Source: Aphrophora alni
Taxonomy: Eukaryota; Arthropoda; Insecta; Hemiptera; Aphrophoridae
DNA length: 64,000 nucleotides
Direction: 5' to 3'
NCBI GenBank assembly: GCA_963513935.1
Contig: OY740770.1
Span: 91,218,301 to 91,282,300, forward strand
The notes beneath the pieces were generated by a model. The model made no database searches and was not told where the DNA came from. It saw nothing but the letters and a program-made list of their open reading frames with translations. Shown piece by piece: positions 35,981-46,479 of this stretch. Both the position numbers and the translations under genes were made by a program. The first letter of the stretch is position 1. Each line of letters begins with the position of its first letter.

Positions 35981-37949
35981 TGTAACATCCTAATTCAAAA
36001 TTACATCTGCAACATAAATTCATTCACTCGTCTCTCCATATTCAACTTCAGTCGCTTGACAGATGCTGGCACCTGGCGGCCTTCTCCAAAACTAAGCATC
36101 GCATGACATCCAAGTGCAAAGTACAACGGCAGGCCAGCCTAGCTGTTCTAATACCCATTGCCAGTCTATCTGAAATAACTCACGATGTTCTACATTCTAT
36201 TATAAGCTCCGTCAGACATATTTTTTCGTTCTCAAAATTACTTCTCAGTTTCTAAACGACATGTTAAGTTACAGTTTTGTGCGCTTTAGTTTTTTTTAAA
36301 AAATGTTAAATAAATTATTATTCTTCACGGCACAAGCTCACGTGATCTGCGACAGGATTTTCCAGGTATTTCAAATTTACAGATTTTATCATATCTTAAA
36401 TTTTGTTAATGTTTTAAAATAATTTGTTAATTATCATGTATTCTTTAAAATATGTATTTCATGTTTTATTTAATATTCAATGTTCTTTTTGAAACTGAAT
36501 GATTATAAAAATTTTCTTTTCTTGAGATATACTTTACAAAACCTTGCAAAGTCACATTTTGAGTTTTGAACAATTATGTGAAATAGGTGCAAACTAATGT
36601 TGAACATTAAATGATCAGAATATCTTATTGAACATGTCAAATATATAACAATTAGAGAAATCTCTTCTAAATCAGAAAATTTCGTTTTACAGACTTTTGC
36701 AGATTTTTGCAAGTCTTATACAAGCTTTGTTTTAAACAAAACTAAATATATATAAATAGATTTATAGTCATATAAGAAGCTTTTAATTACAATCTTAACG
36801 AATTTCTGTGATACAATCAATTTTCTTTAATTTTGACAAATAACCAGATATTTGCTTTAATAATGAACATTAATGCTACAACATGTCTGATTTTGCACAG
36901 ACGCTAAAAAACATGTTTTTTGCTATAGCTAATACGCTGGTAGGAGATACTCAGCAATTCTTGCCTCAGATTGCATAGACCAGCTAAAGATCTAAACATG
37001 TTTCGTCCTGTTGGCAAAACACGTTTTTCTTAATATACCTTCAGAGTTTCAAGTGCACAAAAGTGATGTTAAAAAAAAAACTGACTTTATAGAACTTTAA
37101 TTAAACTCATATTGTACATGTGCCTAAATTGCTTCAGCGAATATATTTTTTTTTTTTTTAAGCTATCCTTTAGATGTAGACTTGTGTAGTTATTTATAAA
37201 ATATATAAAAAATTATTGGGTGGAGCCTGCATGCAAACTTTCGGTCCTAACAACCTCCAAGAGGTTATTTTCTAAATTAATATAATTGACGTCAATTAAA
37301 AAAATTTAATATTCAAAATTTTCATTTCTTTTTTAAATAAACTTCTCATTTTATAAAAAATTCTTTATCTAAAATATATATATTTATTGGCCAATATAGC
37401 ATTTAAGTAATTTATCAAATAAGTGATATTATGTAACTGTTTTTAAAAAACTATCATCTCATAAAGTCAAAGGGGGGGGAATAAATATCAGTATCTTTTC
37501 ATCTTTTTTTTTATTTCGTAAGTTTTTACATTTAAGGGCGTATAATCTTTTTTTTGGATTAATTATAATCCTGTTAATTGTTAAGCTGTGCTCATTGTCT
37601 TTTGTTAAATTTTGTAACTATAAAATATATAAACTAAAAGGGGGGGGATAAATTTTCAGAATCCATTGATTAATTTTTTTTATTAAATTATAATATTTTA
37701 CATTAAGGGCGTATAACTTATATCAATTATAATATTGTTAATCATAAGCTTTTATTGATGATTTGTCTCAGGATGTCTTTCTCAGTTGTAAATGATAAAA
37801 TCTGAAACGTCGAAATTTCTTTTGTTTCAATAAACTTGAGCCTTGTTAATTACTAAATTTGTCTTTGTCTTTTTTTTTTTACTTTTCTTTTTCAAACATT
37901 GTTACCATTTTGGTTCCGCCTTTTCTTAAATTTAAGTCCCCTGGTAACA
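35981..37949 (+). repeat. 3' LTR (1,969 bp)
   Basis: It is identical to the 5' LTR over long stretches but carries an ~88-bp block at about 36952-37042 that the 5' LTR lacks. The CRE palindrome lies at 37284-37297 and AATAAA at 37829-37834. It ends GGTAACA, followed by the CTAC duplication. Confidence 0.92.
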
Positions 37950-37953
37950 CTAC
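37950..37953. repeat. Target-site duplication CTAC (right)
   Basis: Direct copy of the four bases preceding the 5' LTR at 31971-31974. Confidence 0.7.
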
Positions 37954-38551
37954 TCTCTATATTTTTAGAAGGTAATAATTATCTAAATTTAGGTGTTCAC
38001 AGATGAAACATAATCCAAGATGATTTTATATTTAAAAGGTCATTCTTTTATTTTATAAGAGCGGTAAAAGCCGAGGGAAATTTGTTAATATACTTATTTT
38101 TCCGTTTCCAAACTATTCAAATTTTTATTGTTATGTGAACCTTACCAAATCATTAGTAGATATAAAACAATTGTGAACCCATTTCATTTGCAAATTGCAA
38201 ATCATTAAAAGAGATTATACAATTTTTCAACTATATCCAAAATCAACGTAGATGAGTAAATTTCGCTCTAAGATGAGGGAAAATTTCTTATATCCATTGA
38301 ACAAACCGACGAGACACATGTAAAATAAAATATGCTAACAGGGCTTGAAACATTTTTTGTCGCCTTGCTTGAACTCATATATATTAAAGGTACATTGATG
38401 CTTACATGTTTGTTATCCTGCTGCAGAAAATGGAGTTAAAAATAGTTTACGCTTTAGCTACTTATTTACTCCTTTTTGGGAGATTGTTATTTTAAGCCAT
38501 CCAAAAATGATTTATTTAGAAATAAATGAGTCATAACAAATAAAACAAATG
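37954..38551. other. AT-rich non-coding DNA
   Basis: No frame, repeat or RNA gene is recognised between the LTR element and the Penelope-like fragment. Confidence 0.6.
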
Positions 38552-38673
38552 TCAAGTGAAGCGAGCCATCCTAGGCCTGAGCTTATATAGTCCTGGGAGT
38601 GGACCCTTGTCGGGCCGTTGCCCTTTGTCGGGCCGTGGACCTTTGTCCGGCCGCCGTTTGACTATCAATATAT
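38552..38673 (-). other. PLE 3' flank with triple RPDKG repeat and TATA box
   Basis: Downstream of the GIY-YIG stop on the minus strand, three ~18-bp units (about 38598-38655) encode RPDKG-type words in one frame. They are followed by TATATAAG (plus strand CTTATATA at 38581-38588). A TATA box beyond the coding region would suit the terminal repeat of a PLE, which can act as promoter for a following copy. This is inference from layout. Confidence 0.4.
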
Positions 38674-39204
38674 CTATTGTTTTTTGTGACAGTTGTCGTT
38701 CCTGGAAGATTCTAAGCTGCATAATGTATTTATTTTTGAAATAACGGGTTTCCACGTGTTACTGAGTTCATAGCTTTGGTTTTTATTAAAGTTGTCTTTA
38801 TGTTTTCTTATATCTATTGTTTCTAGAATTTTCCTCTCGTAATAATTTGAAGAACTAGCTAATATCTTAACTTTATCGAATTCTATTGCGTGTGATGTTG
38901 TGGTAGAATGGTCTTCTATTGCTGAAATGTCTGTAACTGATCTTTTTGTACATCTTATGTGTTCCTTTACCCTTGTTGAAACTAATCTCACTGTTTCTCC
39001 TATGTAGCACCTACCGCAACTGCAAGGAACATAGTACACTCCTGAGGTGTGTAAAGGGGGCCTATCTTTTATAGGTTTTAAGAGCTGCAGGATTTTGGTG
39101 GGTGGTTTAAAGATTGTTATAACATTGTATTTTCTTAGTAATCTCCCATTTTTGTCAGTAGTTCCTTGAATATACGGCAAGAAGGCTGAAACGTACACCA
39201 GCAT
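38674..39204 (-). pseudogene. Penelope-like element fragment: GIY-YIG endonuclease domain
   Basis: PLEs encode a reverse transcriptase fused to a C-terminal GIY-YIG nuclease that nicks target DNA. This 176-residue open frame covers the end of the linker and the nuclease. LPYIQGTTDKNGRLLRKYNV at residues 9-28 and IFKPPTKILQLLKPIKDR at 31-48 are linker motifs. GVYYVPCSCG (55-64), CYIGET (66-71), R78 and KEH (80-82) form the GIY-YIG core with the PLE-type cysteines, and YYERKILE (121-128) supplies the conserved glutamate region. The domain reads through without stops, so it is recent or well preserved. The reverse transcriptase is absent upstream (above 39204), making it a 5'-truncated copy. The first Met is only the first in frame, not a true start. 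Confidence 0.85.
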
Positions 39205-39306
39205 ATCGTAACTAAAACGGGATGAAACGAGCTTACTTTATTAAATTCGTTTGGGAAACAAAGTACAAAGAAAGGATAAATATTGAGCTTGAATTTTGAG
39301 ATAATA

Positions 39307-39362
39307 TTAGATAGAATAAAACTCGAGTTCTAGAATTTGTGTTCGAGTTTTATTCTATCTAA
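39307..39362. repeat. Perfect 20-bp inverted repeat, 16-nt loop
   Basis: TTAGATAGAATAAAACTCGA (39307-39326) is exactly mirrored at 39343-39362. Similarity stops abruptly at both outer ends. A transcript from either strand would fold into a stable hairpin, and one arm contains AATAAA. It might be a tiny fold-back element or a template-switch product. Confidence 0.9.
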
Positions 39363-41320
39363 AAAGAAAGGAGTTTGTAAATGGCTGATTGATAAACGAA
39401 ATCTAATAATCTTCCAAATAATGTTAAGGAGTTTGATATCTATAAAAATATTTCAATTTCTCAATTAGGTTGGGGAATTTAGTTACCAGTAAAATAGATG
39501 ATATCTTAAATGCGGTCGGTGGATTTCAATGGCTTTCTATCCCATTTTCTAAACAGTTGAGTGATCGAACCTAGTTACGAGACTCCCCCGCCTCTATTTG
39601 TTTTTTTTACATTGTTCTAATTACAGGTACACAGCACCATATTTGTCCCAAAATGTTACTTTGCTTCGAGCCTGTCAAACTGTTCAGTAAAAACTTTGGT
39701 GACAAATATAGTTTTTTCCTAATATTTTCCTAATTGTTTTCAATATAATGAATTTTATGTATTGGCTTTTTGTAAATGATGGAGTCTTTGTAACCTTAAA
39801 CACAAAATCTAAAATTACATATTCATTAGGATGCTAGTTATAAAGAAATTAAAAAAAAAAGGATTCTAGAAAGAATAATATGCTTATTTTATTTAATCTT
39901 AAAATTCTTTTTCATAATTAATCTCTTGTTCGTAACTCACGTTTTAAATTCCGATAAATAATTCACGTCAGCTGCTTCACCAAACGCTCACTTTTAAGGA
40001 TGAAACTATACTTGAAACGGCAATCTTTGTGTGTAGAAAATATACATCGTTACAATAACATGATATTCAAGTAACACCGAAAAAACAGAATTATTTTTTT
40101 TTTAAAAGAAGAAATTACAAAATACCTGTACACTAAACTCTCACTTTCAAGGATAAAACTACAATGAAGGTAAGAACCTTACCCTCCAAGACAAGGCAGT
40201 GCAGGTACCCTAATAACAATAAAAATTAGAAACCAATGGTAGATTTTCAAACAATATACTGTCCCAAGTGAGGGTAGGACAATTTCAGAACCTTACCTGA
40301 CAAGCCAAAACTCTTTCAACCAAATAAAAACAAGTATACAGAATGACACACACGTGTTGGTCATGGGCCTAGCTGGACAACACTCCTTTGACACACACGT
40401 GTGCGTCATGAGCACTCAATGTGTTACAATTTCAAGTAGAATTTGGCATTTTTCAAAGTTGACTTTGTGCTGTGAAGATATAATCCACAATTTGAAAAGA
40501 TTTATAATGTATTCAATAGTTTTTTTTATTGTATAAATGTCTTTGGAACAGATTTAGTATATTTGATCGATGATATGATTTTAGCTTCTACTTGAACTTC
40601 ATATCATACCGTAGTTTTAGTGGAGTAGACGTTCGTTAAATGCTATATTGAAGTGATCTTCACACGACAGGTAAAGTAGTTTATCTTGTTTACTTTATAT
40701 ACATATAAAACATTGTGAAATATTTAGCGCTGCCATTCATATCAATAAGGAATAATCTCCTTATTGACACTGACTTGTGCAAGGCCTTTCCTTGTTTCTT
40801 CACAAATCATAATCTGAGTTAAGTTGACAAACGAATTGTCTGATGTCAACGAACCTTGTAAGAAGTCTTTATTATTCCACTGATTAAAAGTATCCAAGGA
40901 TGTAATTTTCACCTGCAGGTTAAATCTCTTTTGACATAATGGGAACCTGCTTTAAAGTAAAGGCTCTCTTAGTGATCTATAAATAGACGCAACGAAATAA
41001 AGTAAACATTAGATCGATGAAATGTTATGTTTTTTTTACAGAAGATAATAAGTATCTCGGTCTCATTAAGAAAAAATTAAAAGCTTTAAATTAATTCGAT
41101 AATTTTCAAACAAACCGTGCTTTTAAAAAACCAAAATCAATTATGTCCTAAAGCTTCTGTATTATTTATATATTACAAATAAAAATGAACCATAAATGAC
41201 GGTTCATAAATATAACATTCTTAAATATCATTGTAAAGTAATGGTGAGCAACTGTAACCGATGGAACAAATCACATGTAGATAATGGCACAATCTAAATC
41301 ATCATCTAATTAATAAAAGA
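39363..41320. other. Non-coding DNA with two CACGTG-centred palindromes
   Basis: Two 22-bp imperfect palindromes of the form TGAC-ACACACGTGT-nn-GTCATG lie at 40344-40365 and 40389-40410, 45 bp apart. Each contains an E-box CACGTG. No gene is recognised. Confidence 0.5.
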
Positions 41321-41662
41321 CAATTTTTCTTTTGTAAAATTTTATAATTTATTTGGTCTAGCCGATAATGGTTTCGCCAGTTACGGCATTGACGAGGCTC
41401 TTACAAGACTAAATACAAAGCACTTTACTTCAACCTCTATTCAAGATTGGTTAATACCTGTGTGAATGACCTGTGAGGTTTTCCGAAGGGTCTTTGTGCT
41501 GTGTTTGTTAACGGGAATATCCTGCCTTTCTCGACCTTTTATAATAGTTATGGTGTACTTTATATTTAGTCTTGTAAGAGCCTCGTCAATGCCGTAACTG
41601 GCGAAACCATGGTCGGCTGGACCAAATAAATTATAGAATTTTACAAAAAAAAAGAAAAATTG
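41321..41662. repeat. Inverted pair of PLE terminal segments
   Basis: Arms of ~100 bp (41321-41420 and 41557-41662) are inverted copies sharing GTAAAATT, TAATTTATTTGGTC, GGTTTCGCCAGTTACGGCAT and GACGAGGCTCTTACAAGACT. On the plus strand the right arm holds GCC-loop-GGC-GAAAC-CATGG-TC, the 3' half of a hammerhead-like fold as in PLE terminal repeats; the CTGANGA half is degraded in both arms. The 136-bp spacer has a short minus-strand frame (about 32 codons, DIPVNKHSTKTLRKTS) that might be a PLE C-terminus, but this is weak. Confidence 0.6.
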
Positions 41663-41796
41663 TGTTTTATTTGTTAAAATGGAATTCTATCAAGTACCGT
41701 CGGTCATCAGTGTAAACATCATCTAATTGTATTTTATGTCATGTTATCGTGTTTGTTCAGTGTCGTTATGGGTTTAAGTATTTAAGTGTTAAGCCT

Positions 41797-41842
41797 ACGT
41801 CTGACGAAGCCGGCTGTAAACGGCGAAACAGCGCTGTCGTGT
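41797..41842 (+). ncRNA. Hammerhead-ribozyme-like motif at a PLE 3' end
   Basis: The parts occur in type-I order: ACGT as 5' strand of stem I (41797-41800), CTGACGA (41801-41807), one extra A, stem II GCCG/CGGC (41809-41812, 41821-41824) with an 8-nt loop, GAAA (41825-41828), palindromic stem III ACAGC/GCTGT ending in a GTC cleavage triplet (cut after 41838), and GTGT for stem I with two wobble pairs. The extra base between CTGACGA and stem II departs from the standard consensus, but the motif at 63708 has one at the same place. Stem III without a loop would favour dimeric folding. It is followed by an A-rich tail and a TA repeat. Confidence 0.55.
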
Positions 41843-41890
41843 TTCTACAAAATAAAAAAAAAAAAGATCTGACTACTGAAAAAAAGGTAA

Positions 41891-41893
<3 letters not shown>

Positions 41894-41938
<45 letters not shown>
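41894..41938. repeat. TA microsatellite
   Basis: A TA run follows the PLE-like 3' end and its A-rich tail. Confidence 0.95.
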
Positions 41939-41940
<2 letters not shown>

Positions 41941-44689
41941 CAATTCATAAAAAGCTAATACACTTTGTAGTTCTACATAGGATTATAAAAAATATAATAT
42001 AAAATAACATACGTTTAAGTTAATCCAAACAGAATTTACCTTTCAAATATTATTTAGAATCTGTCTTCTCTTCATTAAGAATTATAAATTATATATTAAA
42101 AATAATATTAGCTCTTGTTAATTACCTTAATAATCTAAAAAATTGTAACAAAATGTATATTCCGTAAACAAAGTGTCACGGAACAAATACTGAGACCTGC
42201 CAAACTCGAATGTTATTGGCATGGAACAAGAGAAAACTTGTTTAAAAATAATAGCACCTTTGGGAACCATTTGAGCGTCATTTGGGACATGTGCATTTTG
42301 TAATAACTTCAAATAAATCTGGTTATATGAAAAGCTAAAATATTGAATGCATGAGATATAATGAGAATATGTTACTCCTCGTACACGAAATAAAATTCAT
42401 ACTATAACAAAGGGAAAACAAATGTTGTAATTGTGTTCTTTTGTTTAGGTCAGGCAGATGAAAAAATACATATCATGCAACATCAGAACGTATTTTCAAA
42501 TTTTAGTCCCAAAGCATATTGACTTTTTTTGTGTTTATAGTTATAATATATTATCAAATCTTAATACTCAACTTATTATATCAAGTAATAAGGTAGTAAA
42601 TGTTCTCATTTAACGCAAATCTATTTTAGGTTTCTATAATTTTGGGATTACAGGGTCCAAAATACCATATTTGAATAAAACTTTAATATATTTAATTGGT
42701 GACAGTTGGGAATTAAACTTACATTAAACACCTACATATCTTTCCCTATTTCAGTGCATTTAACAACATTAGTGTAATGTTAGAGGCAATGTCATTTATA
42801 AGCTTATGTTCAATGGATATGGAACTCCACACTAATATATAAAATAACAGCTTAACCTTTTAATATCTGTAACATTTTATACTGCTCTCGTATATCAATT
42901 AATATTATTTCCCTTGTCACAAAATCCTGAAATTATAAAAGAATAATATTTCCTTAAATTAAAAATTTATTTTAATTAATAATTTAATTATGCTATAATC
43001 ACATCTTATTTAAAACATGACATATTTTCTATTATTAAAGTAAATATACAACGTGAGCCTTATAGTTCTACATATCTATAAAACATTGTTTATCAATGGG
43101 GTTGTATTATAATTGTGAACACGTTCATTGTAAACCTATTTGAAACTTCTAAACAGTAAATAGTTTTATTGTAGTTATTAACTTTTGAAATTTAATAAAT
43201 ATAGTCAATCCTTAAAATTTAAAGTATAGTATTATAAAATAAACATATTGAGTAAAGTAGGTAGTTCTAAACATCCATATTATATTTCTTTTTTAAAGTC
43301 AAAGTTCCATACATGATTTCAGCATGTCATAATTACAACTTTCTATTTTTTTATGATCTCATTATAAAATTTACTTATGTTAGCATTAACTTATGTTAAG
43401 ATATCGTGCTTTATTGTATAGCTTTAATATAATTGCCCTGTGATTATATTATTGCATGTATTACAAAATGATATGACAGTTGGTAGATTAGTTTTGACTT
43501 CCATTCAATGTTCTGCATGACTCTATGACTGTAATATCTTGTTAAAAAATAGTCCTAAAAGGTTTATTTGTAACTTCAATTGATTGTAATTGTTATAATG
43601 CGTCCAATCCTCCTAATTTCCGATCAAAGTTTAGGTTGTTGATGATCTTAAATTACTAATTTCAAAATACTGATTCTTAACCACATAAGCACTTGAACTC
43701 AAACGACATAAGAATTTAGATTTCAAGTTTATCTATTGTCTTTATTTTAATGCCTAATTTATAGGAACATTTATTTAGTTAAATTGTTTTCTTTTAAATA
43801 ATCTACTCCCTAAATAATTACAATTGTTATTTTATTCAAATTTTTATTATATTCGTTTCTATATTATATTTGAATTCAATTATTACATTTGAATTTAATT
43901 AAACACACACAATTTAAAGTTACAATTATTAATATATTTCTAAAATAAGTTTAAATAACATTTCAAACATCATAAATTACTATTTATATATAAAACTCAT
44001 ATTGTTAAACGATAATTTCATTTTCTTCTCTTATATGTTTAAAAGAACAAATTACCAATGTTATCAAAACGTATACTGAAAATGTGCCTTATTAGGCCAA
44101 ATATATTCTGCACAATAATAGACTAGTTATAACTATATTAAATAAGTCAAATTTCCTAAAACATTGCAAGGTTATTTTTTAAATGAATAAAACGTTTAAA
44201 TTATTTAATTTGTTTTTTAAATGTTTCAGCATCTCTTTAACTTTCTAAAATTATAATAACTATTATTATTCAGCTTAGATTTTACGTATATTCTAAGAAA
44301 ATGATTTAAGTTGGTTAAATAAATCTAAATTTATATTATTTTTTTAATAATAATTCATCACTTATAATTTAAACATCATGAAGAATACATTACCAATTAT
44401 AATTCAATTGAATTCCTATACGTCAACATTGAACACTAATATTTGTAACAGTTTAGGAACTAGCAACATGATCTCCACCTTTTACTTGCCTACTGACTGA
44501 GTCACATGATATCTTCAACACAAATGAAGATATAATATGATATTCTAGATATTGATATAGTACCCTTACAAAATCTTTAATGTCTGGAATTCTATGACAA
44601 CCCCAAATCACACACTCGAATATGAGTTGGCACTATATACATACTAAAAATAATATTATACAAGAAGAATTTTACAAATTAGAATTACT
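41939..44689. other. AT-rich non-coding DNA
   Basis: No gene, long repeat or structured element is recognised. A 61-codon minus-strand frame at 42127-42312 has no family resemblance. Confidence 0.6.
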
Positions 44690-45135
44690 TGATGATACAC
44701 GATAGAAAAGTGCCTTCATTACCATGTAGGATTGATTATACACGATAGAAACGTTTCTTCATTATCATGTAGTTTTTATGATACACGATAGAAAAGTGCC
44801 ATCATTATCGTGTAGTTTTTATGATACACGATAGAAAAGTGCCATCATTAGCATGTAGTTTTTGTGATACACGATAGAAAAGTTCTTTCATTATTTTGAG
44901 TTTTGATGATACACGATAGAAAAGTTCTTTCATTTTCATGTAGTTTTGATGATACACGATAGAAAAGTCCCTAAATTATCATAGATTTGATTATACACGA
45001 TAGAAACGTTTCTACATTAACATGTAGTTTTGATGATACATGATGTATAGCTGCTTTCATTATTATATAGTTTTGATGATACACGTTAGAAACGTTTTTC
45101 ATAATCATGTAGTTTTGATGGTACACGATAATAGG
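44690..45135. repeat. 43-bp minisatellite, 11 copies, hairpin-forming
   Basis: TACACGATAG-type anchors start at about 44697, 44740, 44783, 44826, 44869, 44911, 44954, 44995, 45038, 45081 and 45123, so the period is 43 bp with two 42s and one 41. The unit runs TGATACACGATAGAAAAG, then a CATTATCATGTAG segment and TTTTGA. TACACGATA can pair with TATCGTGTA in the copy at about 44807, and with the variant TATCATGTA elsewhere. A 65-codon minus frame over it is an artefact. Confidence 0.92.
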
Positions 45136-46479
45136 TGTTTTTTTGTATAATTTTAATAATATTATCAAAAGAACAGAAATATCTGAGATAAATAGATTCT
45201 AACCCGGAAGTTCATTGGAACAAGGTGAAGGTGAATGATTTTATCTTCCTAATTCATATTGAGTGTGGAGATATTTCAGAATACTTTATCAGGGTTATTT
45301 TATAATCATCTAGATTATCACAATATGTTATTTAAATAAATATATACATACTATGCTCATAAAACGTATAACAAATGATAAAGTTACTGACATTCAATAA
45401 ATGCTCCCATTTTCAAAAGATCCGCATAAGTTTATAATTAAATTATAATTCCTGACTTCCAAGTTTTAATTTATTGTGATGAGTACGTTTTTAGGGTTTC
45501 TCAAGCTTTAACTTTTGAGGTTAAGTCATAGATGGAGTTTTCTCATTTTTGGACTTTATTTTTAATTTCGTTTTTCTAATTTTTATATACTTCATATAAA
45601 CATAATAACATTTATTTGTGCTTGTAATAAAATACTTATTTGCTCAATACAAGTTGTTATGCATCTTTAAAAAAAAAATATTTTTATAGCTTGGGTTTTT
45701 TGTTTCCTTGGTTTTAAAATGCAAAAACTATTGGTTACAATGATAAAAATAAATGGGGACTATTATGAGTACTAAAGAAATTGTCGTGAAACAGGATGAC
45801 TTCGAGTGATGATTGGTATTCTTTGCCGACAGAAAATTAAATCTATCATAAAACGAGTATATTGCTTGTCCATACAAAGAAAACACATTTTGTTTCTCTG
45901 CCTTAAATTTTTGAGATAAAAATATGTTTTGAAAAATGGATCATCTGTATGAGTGAAGAAATACCACAAAAATAAATAACGTAATTCTGTATACTGATAA
46001 CATTCGTACTAAATTGTGTATTTTCTCCTGGCTATCATACTATTAAAAGGCACACAAACACGAATATTTAGATTACAACAAAAATTTTGTATACATTTTA
46101 AAAATTTGCATAGATTTTTTTTAACCTTTAATTTTTTTTTTTAAAGAGACGAAAACAATGATATTTTTAATATAATGTTTCATGAAAAAAATAACTTTCT
46201 GCGACTTATTAAACAGAGAACTAAAAACGAACTCTTATTCTTGGTCTCCACTAATTTGTGGATACCGAGTTAAATCAAATTCCTTCTCTTATAATCGCAA
46301 AAATAGGAAAACATAGAAACTATTCCGTCAATACGGGTAAATATAGATTGTTATACTATTTATTAGTGCACGCATGTGGATGAAAAAACACATATTTAGC
46401 AGATTTAAAACGACAGCAATTCATTACTTGATTTTTGTTGTAACCAACAAAACATTACAACAAGATTAACATTGAAGTT
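45136..46479. other. AT-rich non-coding DNA
   Basis: No feature is recognised. A 65-codon minus-strand frame at 45772-45969 does not resemble a known domain. Confidence 0.55.

Larger units (their letters stand above)
31975..37949 (+). mobile_element. Non-autonomous LTR retrotransposon, 5,975 bp
   Basis: Two near-identical direct repeats (1,880 and 1,969 bp), both TGTAACATCC...GGTAACA, flank a 2,126-bp interior. A 4-bp duplication (CTAC) borders the element. A primer-binding site follows the 5' LTR and a purine tract precedes the 3' LTR, so all cis signals for reverse transcription are present. The interior has no gag, protease, reverse transcriptase, RNase H or integrase frame on either strand, so any transposition would need proteins from a related autonomous element. 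The size class resembles large retrotransposon derivatives (LARD-like). The very high LTR identity suggests a recent insertion. I cannot assign it to Gypsy, BEL or Copia from these signals. Confidence 0.88.

Noticed and set aside
44690..45135. CRISPR array
   Set aside because: Repeats are contiguous with no unique spacers, in a eukaryotic context with no cas genes.
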